Shown here: positions 25,616-33,888 of the stretch, piece by piece | Layout: every line of letters begins with the position of its first letter | Numbering within the stretch: the stretch's first letter is position 1 | Source: CAZENU01 sp965117035 | GTDB taxonomy: Bacteria > Chloroflexota > Dehalococcoidia > Lucifugimonadales > CAZENU01 | Length of the DNA stretch: 64,000 nucleotides | Assembly: GCA_965117035.1 (NCBI GenBank) | Contig: OZ220748.1 | Location: forward strand, 1,116,001 to 1,180,000 | Direction: 5' to 3' | The notes under the pieces: generated by a model | What the model was told of the DNA's origin: nothing | Database searches by the model: none | What the model saw: the letters and a program-made list of their open reading frames with translations, nothing else | Translations under genes and position numbers: made by a program

Positions 25616-26530
25616 ATGGCAAAGAGATACGGAGTAGGCGGCTACCAGTACGAGTCGGTCGACGAGTGGCCGGTCGACGAAATCCCGGGCGTCGCCTCCG
25701 ACGTGGCATGCGACTCGGAAGGCAACGTGTACGTCGCGGTCAGGAACAGCCAGGCGTTCGACGACACGCACGGCTCGGTCGTGGTCTACGACCGGGACGG
25801 GCGCCGCATCGGGTCCTGGGGCGAGAAGTACCTGAAGGTGCCGCACAGCATCTGGATCAACCCGGCCGACGAGGTGTTCTTCACCGACACCTGGGACCAC
25901 GTGATGCGCAAGTACACGACCTCGGGAGAGCTGCTGATGACGTTCGGCATGCCGGGGATGGCCGGGCCGCCGGGCAAGCCGTTCAACATGCCGACGGGCG
26001 CGGTCCAGGCCGCCAACGGCGACATCTACGTGTCGGACGGCTACCGCCAGAGCCGCATCCACCGCTTTGCGGCCGACGGCGCGCTGGAGCTGTCGTGGGG
26101 CTCGGGTGACCTGAACCACTACGACGAGAACATGCACGGCTCGACCGCGACGCCCGGTACCGGACCCGGGGAGTTCAACCTGCCTCACAGCGTCAACGTC
26201 GACGCCGACGGCCGCGTCTACGTGATGGACCGCAGCAACAGGCGCATCCAGGTCTTCGACGCGGACGGCAACTACCTCGACCAGTGGAGAGGCGTGCCCA
26301 GCCCGAACCAGGCCACGGTGGACGACGACAACGTCATGCACGTGGCCTGCGGGGAGATCATCCTCCTGTACGCCCTGGACGGCGAATTGCTGGGCGGCTG
26401 GGGAGAGCGGGGCGATCGGCCCGACCAGTTCAGCGGCGCACCCCACGGCATATTCATCGACTCCAACAGCGACGTGTACATCGCCCAGGTAGGCGCCCCG
26501 AAGGCGCTGAACAAGTTCGCCCGGGTATAG
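25616..26530 (+). CDS. NHL-repeat six-bladed beta-propeller protein
   Basis: 304 residues with successive NHL blades such as SDVACDSEGNVYVAVRNS, VPHSIWINPADEVFFTDT, LPHSVNVDADGRVYVMDRSN and APHGIFIDSNSDVYIAQVG. It lacks a signal peptide, unlike the related peptidylglycine amidating lyases. In this kind of genome such propellers are often lactonase-like enzymes or sugar-acid hydrolases (SMP-30-like), inference only. ACGGAGG precedes the ATG; co-directional with and close to the Ldh-type gene. Confidence 0.85.
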   Translation: MAKRYGVGGYQYESVDEWPVDEIPGVASDVACDSEGNVYVAVRNSQAFDDTHGSVVVYDRDGRRIGSWGEKYLKVPHSIWINPADEVFFTDTWDHVMRKYTTSGELLMTFGMPGMAGPPGKPFNMPTGAVQAANGDIYVSDGYRQSRIHRFAADGALELSWGSGDLNHYDENMHGSTATPGTGPGEFNLPHSVNVDADGRVYVMDRSNRRIQVFDADGNYLDQWRGVPSPNQATVDDDNVMHVACGEIILLYALDGELLGGWGERGDRPDQFSGAPHGIFIDSNSDVYIAQVGAPKALNKFARV

Positions 26531-26605
26531 CGGTTAGCGGGGGAGTAGTCGGGGCACGCGCAGCACCGTTGCGAATAGCTGCCCCCGCCCAATACCGTGC
26601 TGCGC

Positions 26606-26668
26606 GGACCCCTCGATACACCCCGACGAAGCGTCGGGGCACTCGGGGCGAACGGGTCGTGTGTCCGG
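26606..26668. repeat. left-half copy E of the MITE-like element (inverted)
   Basis: Inverted copy of the left half, including hairpin CCCCGACG/CGTCGGGG and the GTTCGCCCCGAGTG segment, without the right half. Lies in the 26531-27028 gap, which otherwise holds only one doubtful small reading frame before the IS element. Confidence 0.7.
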
Positions 26669-26739
26669 GGATGCGGGCGAACGGGTCGCGCGGTGGGGTC
26701 TGGGTGCGGCGGTCCGTGCGCCGGCAGGGGCTGGACGGT

Positions 26740-26898
26740 CTAGCGGCGTCGGCGTCCCAGGTCGCCCTGCACTTGCCGCGCTACTTCGCGTGCGGCCTCC
26801 TGCATCTGCCGATGCGCCCGCTGTCCGTCGTCCTGCGGCTGCTTGGCCTCGCCGCTGGCAGTGAAACGCCGGAAGTGCTTCTGGGGAACCTGGTTCAC
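26740..26898 (-). CDS. doubtful 52-residue protein or gene remnant
   Basis: GTG-initiated reading frame of 52 residues; the middle (QRAHRQMQEAAREVARQVQ) looks like a real amphipathic helix and the end is GDLGRRRR. No family recognised and only a weak TGGAG next to the start. It could be the 3' end of a larger decayed gene, since it sits between a MITE half copy and an IS insertion. Confidence 0.3.
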   Translation of the reverse strand: MNQVPQKHFRRFTASGEAKQPQDDGQRAHRQMQEAAREVARQVQGDLGRRRR

Positions 26899-27028
26899 TC
26901 CACGTTACGACGGGATAGTGCCCGACCGTCCGGTGATGCTGGGATAGCGCGCTGCGGAGCCCAGTCGTGCCAACCAACTGGCCGCGCGACGCGACAAGCG
27001 TCGTAATCTCGTTCATTCAATTCCCTAA

Positions 27029-28221
27029 GGACTCTCTGAATAAGTCCTGATGGTATTGTGGCATAGTAACAGCGTCATAGCTGACGAGGGAGGATAGGAA
27101 GCCATGAGCCAGCCGACGTTTGCGGACTTGGAATATGAGGGCAAGAAGCGCAAGACCCGCCGGGAGCAGTTTTTGGAACGCATGGACGGTCTGATTCCGT
27201 GGGAACAGTTGGAAGAGCGCATCCGGCCGTTCTACCCCAAGGCCGGGCGTGGACGTCGTCCGTATGAGTTGTCGGCGATGCTTCGGATACACTGCGTGCA
27301 GTTGTTCTACAACCTGAGTGACCCTGGGATGGAGGACATGCTCTACGAGGTGGATTCGGTGCGGCGATTCGTAGGGCTGAAGCTGTCTGGCCCGTTGCCT
27401 GACGAGACTACGATCCTGAACTTCCGCCATCTGTTGGAGCAGCATGAGTTGGGCGCAGGCCTGTTCGAGGAGATCGGCCGTCATCTGGAGTCTCAGGGGC
27501 TTCGACTACAGGCTGGGACGATAGTTGACGCGAGCATCATAGCGGCGCCGTCATCGACGAAGAATCGGAGCAAGGAGCGTGACCCTGAGATGCACCAGAC
27601 GAAGAAGGGTAACGAGTGGCACTTCGGGATGAAGGTGCATATCGGAGTGGACTCTCAGACGGGAGTGGTGCATAGCGTGTCGACGACACCGGCGAATGTC
27701 AATGACGTGACTCAGACACCCCAGTTGCTGCACGGTGAGGAGACCCATGTATGGGGCGATGCGGGGTACCAGGGAGTCCACAAGAGGCCGGAGAATCGGC
27801 ACCTGGATGTGGAATGGCAGATAGCGTTGAGGCCCAGCCAGAGGCGTAAGCTGGAGCCTGGGAGCGATGACGCTGTGGCGGAGAAGCGCAAAGCGTCGGT
27901 CAGGGCCAAGGTGGAGCACCCATTCCTGTATATCAAACGGCACTTCGGCTACGGCAAGGTCCGCTATCGAGGGCTGGCCAAGAATACGCAGCGGCTCATG
28001 ACGTTGCTGGGGTTCGCCAACCTGATGAGGTCTGAGCAGTGCTTGGCGCATGCCCTTGTATAGGTGTGCCCAAAAGGGCTGGCAAGGGCGCAAACGCCCC
28101 GCCAGGAGCAAGAACAGGACGACATAATCCCCGCCAAGGGTGGCGCAGGGGGCTTCATTGTTCTCCCTAAACCGCTCGAATCAACCTCACCCTACGCTAC
28201 GGCGAGTTGTTCAGAGGTTCC
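27029..28221 (+). mobile_element. IS5-family insertion sequence, intact
   Basis: 1193 bp. Imperfect 16-bp terminal inverted repeats (GGACTCTCTGAATAAG on the left; GGAACCTCTGAACAAC read inward from the right, 12 of 16 matching). Flanked by the direct duplication CTAA (27025-27028 and 28222-28225), which fits the YTAR target of IS5. One transposase gene. The intact duplication indicates a relatively recent single insertion. Confidence 0.93.
27104..28063 (+). CDS. IS5-family DDE transposase
   Basis: 319 residues, full length for IS5. N-terminal domain (LPDETTILNFRHLLEQ) precedes the catalytic core: first Asp in GTIVDASIIAAPSSTKN, second in VWGDAGYQGV, and Glu in KASVRAKVEHPFLYIKRHFGY with the Y-R/K pattern after it. 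All catalytic residues are present, so it may be active. Codon use has more A/T-ending codons than neighbouring genes, consistent with transfer. ATG preceded by GAGGGAGG. Confidence 0.96.
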   Translation: MSQPTFADLEYEGKKRKTRREQFLERMDGLIPWEQLEERIRPFYPKAGRGRRPYELSAMLRIHCVQLFYNLSDPGMEDMLYEVDSVRRFVGLKLSGPLPDETTILNFRHLLEQHELGAGLFEEIGRHLESQGLRLQAGTIVDASIIAAPSSTKNRSKERDPEMHQTKKGNEWHFGMKVHIGVDSQTGVVHSVSTTPANVNDVTQTPQLLHGEETHVWGDAGYQGVHKRPENRHLDVEWQIALRPSQRRKLEPGSDDAVAEKRKASVRAKVEHPFLYIKRHFGYGKVRYRGLAKNTQRLMTLLGFANLMRSEQCLAHALV

Positions 28222-28338
28222 CTAACCAGCGTCAAAAGTCTGTCGAGCTATTCCAAGGCGACGTATGCAGGCCTGGCGGGCTCGAGGCAGCGTCCGCAAC
28301 CATGCCGAAATCGCTGGCGCGGCGCGACCGCGCGATTC

Positions 28339-28368
28339 TTGAATGTCCGAAGTCGGCCAATGTATAAT
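28339..28368 (+). promoter_or_regulatory. promoter of the ferredoxin gene
   Basis: -35 TTGAAT (28339-28344), 18-bp spacer, -10 TATAAT (28363-28368). The IS element ends 117 bp upstream and leaves the promoter intact. Confidence 0.65.
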
Positions 28369-28441
28369 TCCGCCCGAAGTTGCATGGTGAATTGTTTCAC
28401 CAGCATACGTGCGGACCGCCACAGGGAGGTTGCCCAGCGAG

Positions 28442-28690
28442 ATGACCTACATAATCGCAGAGCCGTGCGTCGACGTTAAGGATGCGGCTTGCGTCGACGT
28501 CTGTCCCGTGGACTGCATCTACACCTCGGAAGAAGACAACATGTACTACATCCATCCGGAGGAGTGCATCGACTGCGCTGCGTGCGAGCCGGTCTGCCCG
28601 GTCGTAGCCATCTTCGCCGAGGAAGACACTCCCGCCCACTGGGACAGCTACATCGACATCAACTACGAGTACTTTGAGATGTCCCGCTAG
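28442..28690 (+). CDS. fdxA: 7Fe ferredoxin ([3Fe-4S][4Fe-4S])
   Basis: 82-residue electron carrier. Eight cysteines: C9, C17, C21, C25 in the first motif, where the x7 spacing C9-C17 replaces the x2 spacing of an 8Fe motif and leaves a 3Fe-4S cluster, and C42, C45, C48, C52 in a normal CxxCxxCxxxCP motif. The C-terminal tail (TPAHWDSYIDINYEYFE) is typical of the FdxA type. GGGAGG lies 12 nt before the ATG. Strong promoter immediately upstream; monocistronic or with acn after 137 nt. Confidence 0.93.
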   Translation: MTYIIAEPCVDVKDAACVDVCPVDCIYTSEEDNMYYIHPEECIDCAACEPVCPVVAIFAEEDTPAHWDSYIDINYEYFEMSR

Positions 28691-28827
28691 CATCGCCGAT
28701 TGGGGAGCGGCGGTCACGTCCGTCTCCATCGCAACAGGGGACCTGAACTCCAGACTCGGTCCGGGCCACTGTACGGGTCCCGGGCCGACGTGTTCTGGGG
28801 GAAATTGACGATGACCGGAGGGCTTAG

Positions 28828-31110
28828 ATGGTCCGGATAGAGTCCACCCCCGAAATGGTCGCCAACACCTACGCGACCTCGCAGCGCAACCTCGAGCCCG
28901 TGCGTCGCCGGCTCGGCCGGCCGCTGACGCTGGCGGACAAGGTGCTGCTCGGTCACCTCGACGACCCCGAGCGGGGCGACCTGGAGCCCGGAGCGAGCTA
29001 CCTGGAGCTGCGGCCCGACCGGGTCGCCCTCCAGGACGTGCTGGGGCAGACGGTGATGCTGTCGTTCATGCAGACGCGCAGGGCCCGGACGGCCGTGCCG
29101 ACGACAGTGCACTGCGACCACCTGATCCAGGCGCGGGTGGAGGGCGGCAGCGACCTGCTGCAGTCGCTGGAGGAGAATGAGGAGGTCTTCGACTTCCTGC
29201 GCTCCGCGTCGGCCAGGTTCGGCGTCGGCTTCTGGGGCCCGGGCGCGGGCATCATCCACCAGGTCGTGCTGGAGCAGTACGCCTACCCCGGCGCGCTGAT
29301 CATCGGCACCGACTCCCATACGCCCAACGCGGGGGGGCTCGGCGCGTGCGCCGTGGGCGTCGGCGGCGCGGACGCCGTCGAGGTGATGGCCGGGCTTCCA
29401 TGGGAGGTGCTGTACCCCCGCCACGTCGGCGTACGACTCACCGGCGAGATGAGCGGCTGGACGGCCCCGAAGGACGTCATCCTGTACCTCGCGGGCGAGC
29501 TGACGGTGTCGGGCGGCACGAACGCCATCATCGAGTACTTCGGCCCGGGGGCGAAGTCGATAAGCTGCACCGGGAAGGCGACCATAACGAACATGGGCGC
29601 CGAGCTCGGCGCGACGACGTCCATCTTCGCCTTCGACGAGCGCATGGATACCTACCTGCGCTCCACCGGTCGTGCCGAGCTTGCCGACCTCGCCGGCCGC
29701 AACAGCAACCTGCTGGCGCCGGATGAGGAGGTCCAGCGAGACCCGGCGAGCTACTTCGACCGGGTGGTCGAGATCGATCTCTCGCGACTGGAGCCCCACG
29801 TCGTCGGGCCGCACTCTCCTGACCGGGCCCGCCCGATCTCGGAGCTTGCCGCCGAGGTGGCCGACGGCTCGAACGAGTTCATAGACCGCATCGACACGGC
29901 GCTCATCGGGAGCTGCACCAACTCCTCATACGAGGACATGAGCCGGGCCGCGGACGTCGCGAGACAGGCCAGCGCCCACGGCCTGAAAGCCGCGGCCGAC
30001 CTGATGGTGACGCCGGGCTCGGAGCAGATACGCGCCACCATCGAGCGCGACGGCCAGATGGACGCGCTGAAGGAGATCGACGGCGTGGTGCTCGCCAACG
30101 CCTGCGGTCCGTGCATCGGCCAGTGGAAGCGCGAGAAGCTGATGGACGGCGTGCCGAACACGATCGTGACTTCGTACAACCGCAACTTCCCGCGGCGCAA
30201 CGACGGCCGGTCGGAGACGATGAACTTCATCGGCAGCCCGGAGGTCGTGACCGCTCTCGCCCTCGCGGGCCGTCTTTCGTTCAACCCGCTGACGGACGAG
30301 CTCGGGGATGGCAACGGCAGCGGGTTCAGGCTGCGGGCGCCGGCGCCGGCGCCGGAGGTGCCGGCCGGCGGCTTCGATCCCGGCGGAGACACGTACGAGG
30401 CGCCGCCCGAGGACGGCAGCGGCATCGAGATCAGCGTGGCCCCCGACAGCGAGCGCCTGCAGCTCCTGGAGCCGTTCCCGGCCTGGGACGGCAACGACTA
30501 CGTTGACGCGCCGGTCCTCGTCAAGGTCGAGGGCAAGTGCACGACGGACCACATCTCGCCCGCGGGGCCGTGGCTGCGATTCCGGGGCCACCTGGACAGG
30601 TTCAGCGACAACATGTTCATGGGCGCGGTCAACGCCCATACCGGCGAGACGGGCAAGGGAACGAACGTGCTCTCAGGCGCAACGGGCGTTGCCATCTCCC
30701 GCATCGCCAGGCAGTACAAGGCGGACGGCGTGCGGTGGGTGGTCATCGGCGACGACAACTACGGCGAGGGCAGCAGCCGCGAGCACGCGGCCCTGTCGCC
30801 GAGGCTGCTCGGCGGCGCCGCGATCATCGCCCGCAGCTTCGCCCGCATCCACGAGTCGAACCTGAAGAAGCAGGGCCTGCTGCCGCTGACCTTCCAGGAC
30901 AGGGCCGACTACGACCGGATCCGCGAGGACGACCGCATCAGCCTGACCGGGCTGAGCGATCTGGCGCCCGGCAAGCCGGTCCGCTGCACCGTCACGCACT
31001 CCGACGGCACGACCGATGAGCTGGAGCTGGACCACTCCTTCGGCGCCAAGCAGGTCGAGTGGTTCCGCGCGGGCTCGGCGCTCAACCTGTTCCACCGCGA
31101 CGGCGCGTAG
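28828..31110 (+). CDS. acn: aconitate hydratase, mitochondrial-type
   Basis: TCA-cycle enzyme interconverting citrate and isocitrate. 760 residues, the length of the mitochondrial ACO2 group rather than the roughly 890 of AcnA. [4Fe-4S] cysteines: C363 (GSCTNSSYED), C426 and C429 (ACGPCIGQW). Substrate motifs include IIGTDSHTPNAGGLG and the swivel-domain GDDNYGEGSSREHAAL. A Pro/Ala-rich linker (about 500-530) joins core and swivel domains. CCGGAGGG precedes the ATG. Downstream lies the 33-bp repeat array. Confidence 0.96.
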   Translation: MVRIESTPEMVANTYATSQRNLEPVRRRLGRPLTLADKVLLGHLDDPERGDLEPGASYLELRPDRVALQDVLGQTVMLSFMQTRRARTAVPTTVHCDHLIQARVEGGSDLLQSLEENEEVFDFLRSASARFGVGFWGPGAGIIHQVVLEQYAYPGALIIGTDSHTPNAGGLGACAVGVGGADAVEVMAGLPWEVLYPRHVGVRLTGEMSGWTAPKDVILYLAGELTVSGGTNAIIEYFGPGAKSISCTGKATITNMGAELGATTSIFAFDERMDTYLRSTGRAELADLAGRNSNLLAPDEEVQRDPASYFDRVVEIDLSRLEPHVVGPHSPDRARPISELAAEVADGSNEFIDRIDTALIGSCTNSSYEDMSRAADVARQASAHGLKAAADLMVTPGSEQIRATIERDGQMDALKEIDGVVLANACGPCIGQWKREKLMDGVPNTIVTSYNRNFPRRNDGRSETMNFIGSPEVVTALALAGRLSFNPLTDELGDGNGSGFRLRAPAPAPEVPAGGFDPGGDTYEAPPEDGSGIEISVAPDSERLQLLEPFPAWDGNDYVDAPVLVKVEGKCTTDHISPAGPWLRFRGHLDRFSDNMFMGAVNAHTGETGKGTNVLSGATGVAISRIARQYKADGVRWVVIGDDNYGEGSSREHAALSPRLLGGAAIIARSFARIHESNLKKQGLLPLTFQDRADYDRIREDDRISLTGLSDLAPGKPVRCTVTHSDGTTDELELDHSFGAKQVEWFRAGSALNLFHRDGA

Positions 31111-31221
31111 GGCCGGGATCCCCGCCCGCGGAGACCTCCACGTAAGCCCTCTTGCGTCAAGGGGTGCGCCGACGCTCGTCGTTCCCGGCGAGTCTGGGAA
31201 CCCCCCACCCCTGGGTTCCCG

Positions 31222-31401
31222 CCTTCGCGGGAATGACGGTTGTGCAAGCGTCTCCCGGCGCGGGAATGACGGTTGTGCAAGGGTCTTCCGGCGCTGGCAT
31301 GACGGTTGTGCAAGGGTCTTCCGGCGCTGGCATGACGGTTGTGTAAGGGTCTCCCGGCGCTGGCATGACGGTTGCGCAAGCCTCCGGTGCGGGGATGACG
31401 G
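31222..31401. repeat. 33-bp tandem repeat array built from a dispersed repeat
   Basis: Units sharing ATGACGGTTGTGCAAGGGTC recur at exact 33-bp steps with ATGACGG at 31233, 31266, 31299, 31332 and 31365, and a final 30-bp step to 31395. The first unit contains CCTTCGCGGGAATGACGG, the complement of the dispersed repeat at 1013-1092. Located between the convergent acn and Gfo/Idh genes. Not CRISPR: no distinct spacers. Confidence 0.88.
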
Positions 31402-31421
31402 CGCCTCGGAGGGCTCCCGGC

Positions 31422-32534
31422 TTACTTCACCCTGCGGACCCGGTCAGGGCGGTACTGTTCACCCTGGGGGTCGAAGTCCCGCTGCAGCCTGATGTTACTC
31501 TCGAGCGGCAGGGCGACAGGGCGGCCGCCCTGCCTGTGCGACTCCATGAAGGCGAAGATCAGCTCGTTGCTGGCCTGCGCCTCCCGGATGTTGCCCCTGG
31601 TCGTGGGGTCGCCGGAGTCGAGGGCCGCGACGAGCTCCTCGATGATCGCCAGCGTCGTGCTGCCCGCCTGGAACTCGGGAAACTCCTCCAGGGTCCCAGG
31701 GCCCGCCTGGCCGGGGTCCGGGTGCTCTCCGAGGCGGCGCAAACGCCACTCGGAGCCGTTGCCGATGATCGAGATGGCGCCCCGCTCGCAGATGACCTCC
31801 TTCTCGGAGCCGCGCGGCGTCGTGAGGCAGTAGGCGGTGACGCCGTCCTCGTACTCGACGATGCCGTGTCCTCCCGGGTCGACCGTTATGATGTCGCCCT
31901 CGAACGCGTCGCCGCCGCGGGTCAGGGTGGCCTGCACCGAGACGGCCCGGCGCCCGCCGGCGATCCAGTTGATGAGGTCGAACCAGTGGCTGCCCGAGAT
32001 GAAGATCGGGTCCATGTTGTAGGTGATGATCGTCTTGAGGTCGCCAAGCTCGCCGCTGTTGGCCAGGTCCCTGACGACCTCGTAGCCGGCGGCCCAGCGG
32101 CGGTTGGCGCCCATGTTGAAGGCGACGTCGTTGCGCTCGACGGCCTGCGCCATGGCCTCGGCCTCCGCGAGCGATGAGGTGAGCGGCTTCTCGGCGAATA
32201 TCGCCTTGACCCCTGCATCGGCGGCGTGGACCGTGATCTCGGCGCGCTGCTCCTGCTGCGTGCCGATGCTGATGATGTCCGGCTTCTCCTTTTCGATCAT
32301 CTCGCGGAAGTCGGTGTACAGGGCTTCCGCCGGGATGCCGTAGTCGTTGCCTACCCGCTCCAGCGCCTCGGGCTGAAAGTCGGCCGCGGCGACGAACTCG
32401 GTCCGCTCGCACGAGACGAACCCCTGGGCGTGAGAGAAGGGGTAGACGGCCAACTTGGTCGGCGACCTGAAGTTGGGGTACAGGCCGGTCGCCCTCCATC
32501 CGCATCCGATGATCGCGGCTCGGTACGTCTTCAA
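31422..32534 (-). CDS. Gfo/Idh/MocA-family oxidoreductase (1)
   Basis: 370 residues. Rossmann start YRAAIIGCGWRATG, the family hallmark FAEKPLTSSL (about 115-124), and GANRRWAAGYEVV in the C-terminal sugar-binding domain with the SGSHWFDLINWIAGG segment carrying the catalytic His. Acts on sugars, inositols or sugar acids with NAD(P). TTG start with GGAGG 7 nt upstream. Tandem paralogue of the next gene, 120 nt apart and in the same direction. Confidence 0.9.
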   Translation of the reverse strand: MKTYRAAIIGCGWRATGLYPNFRSPTKLAVYPFSHAQGFVSCERTEFVAAADFQPEALERVGNDYGIPAEALYTDFREMIEKEKPDIISIGTQQEQRAEITVHAADAGVKAIFAEKPLTSSLAEAEAMAQAVERNDVAFNMGANRRWAAGYEVVRDLANSGELGDLKTIITYNMDPIFISGSHWFDLINWIAGGRRAVSVQATLTRGGDAFEGDIITVDPGGHGIVEYEDGVTAYCLTTPRGSEKEVICERGAISIIGNGSEWRLRRLGEHPDPGQAGPGTLEEFPEFQAGSTTLAIIEELVAALDSGDPTTRGNIREAQASNELIFAFMESHRQGGRPVALPLESNIRLQRDFDPQGEQYRPDRVRRVK

Positions 32535-32654
32535 GTCATGGCCTCCGTTTTCTGGGGATTCCCGTGCGGTCCAGACGAGACAGCCGAAGCAGCGGGGCGT
32601 GCCCGAGGGATACGCCGCCCGCGGGCGCAGACAGAGATGCCGGGGCCGAGCGCG

Positions 32655-33779
32655 TCAATTCGATCGAGGCTCGTACAGTGGCTGCCGTGGAGCCCGGTCG
32701 CGGAGCAGGTACAGTTTCGAGTCCTCCAGCGGCAGATCGACGCGGGCCCCGCCTCGCAGATGCGACTCGATGAAGGCGAAGAGCAGCTCGTTGTTCGAGT
32801 AGGCCACGCGGACGCCGCCGCGCTCCGGCTCGCCGGTGTCCAGGGAGTGGACCAGGTCCTCGATCAGGTTGAGGGTGGTGCTGGCTGGCTCGAATTCGGG
32901 GAAGTCGCCTGGCGCCATCACTTCCCGGCCCGATTGGGTGTCCTCGGTGCGCTCCCGGACGAGCCACTTTTGTTCGGCGTCGATGGCGGTGATCACGCCC
33001 CGGTCGCAAATCGCCTCGAACTCGCCGCGCCGGCCTGTCAGCAGGGCGTAGACCGTCACGCCGTTCTCAGCCTGGTAGATGCCGTGGGCCGAGGGGTCCT
33101 CGAGCAGCCGGTCGCCCTCGAGCAGCCTGAAGTCGCCGGTGTTCGGCGGGGCGCCGTTATAGTTTTCGGGCAGATGCCCCTGCACCCAGGCTACGGCGTG
33201 GTCGCTGTTGAGCCGCTGGGCGATGTCGAAGTTGTGGCTCGAGCCGTTGAACAGCGAGGTGTTCTGGTAGATGATGATCGACCTCAGCGCGCCGAGGCGC
33301 CCGGAGTCGATGACGTCCTTCATGGCCTCGTAGCCGGGACTCCAGCGCCGGTTCGTGCCGAGGTTGAAGAAGGCGCCGTTGCGCTCCACGGCCTCGACCA
33401 TGTCGGCGGCCTCCCGCATGGAGGCGGCCATCGCCTTCTCGGCGTATATTGCCCTGGCCCCGTTCTCGACGGCGTGAATCACGACCTCCGCGCGGTGCTC
33501 GGGCTGGGTCGCGACGCTGACGATATCGGGCCGCTCCCTGGCGATGAGCTCCTTGTAGTCGGTGTACTGGCGCTCCTTCGGGACGTCGTACAGCAGCCCG
33601 AAGCGCTCCATGACGTCCTCTCGCAGGTCGGAGCAGGCGACGAGGTCCGTCCGGTCGCAGGCGTAGAACCCCGCCGCGTGAGAGTAGGGCAGCACGGTGG
33701 TATCGCGCCCGATGACCTCGTGGTCGATGAACCCGCCCATGCGGCTGCAGCCGACAACCGCGGCCTTGTATGTCTTCAC
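32655..33779 (-). CDS. Gfo/Idh/MocA-family oxidoreductase (2)
   Basis: 374 residues, paralogue of the neighbour: YKAAVVGCSRMGGFIDHE start, YAEKAMAASM where the usual EKP is EKA, NLGTNRRWSPGYEAM and SSHNFDIAQRLN. The change of Pro to Ala in EKP is a deviation from the family hallmark and may mark a different cofactor geometry. GTG start (33779) gives the normal Rossmann beginning; a longer ATG-led reading adds 21 non-conserved residues. Probably co-transcribed with gene 1. Confidence 0.88.
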   Translation of the reverse strand: MKTYKAAVVGCSRMGGFIDHEVIGRDTTVLPYSHAAGFYACDRTDLVACSDLREDVMERFGLLYDVPKERQYTDYKELIARERPDIVSVATQPEHRAEVVIHAVENGARAIYAEKAMAASMREAADMVEAVERNGAFFNLGTNRRWSPGYEAMKDVIDSGRLGALRSIIIYQNTSLFNGSSHNFDIAQRLNSDHAVAWVQGHLPENYNGAPPNTGDFRLLEGDRLLEDPSAHGIYQAENGVTVYALLTGRRGEFEAICDRGVITAIDAEQKWLVRERTEDTQSGREVMAPGDFPEFEPASTTLNLIEDLVHSLDTGEPERGGVRVAYSNNELLFAFIESHLRGGARVDLPLEDSKLYLLRDRAPRQPLYEPRSN

Positions 33780-33888
33780 GATGCGAGCCCCCTCGCTGCT
33801 GCGTTGGTATGCCTCGGGCCCAAGCCGACCGCACTGTAGCACAGCGCCACGGGTCTCTCAATCGGCGACGGCGACGACCGGCGCCATC

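Noticed and set aside
26534..27016. 160-codon minus-strand frame before the IS element
   Set aside because: Crosses the repeat half copy, has no recognisable domain and poor composition; a different short frame in the same stretch looks more protein-like but is also doubtful.
31222..31401. Possible CRISPR array
   Set aside because: Units are contiguous 33-bp copies with no unique spacers and no cas genes in the window.
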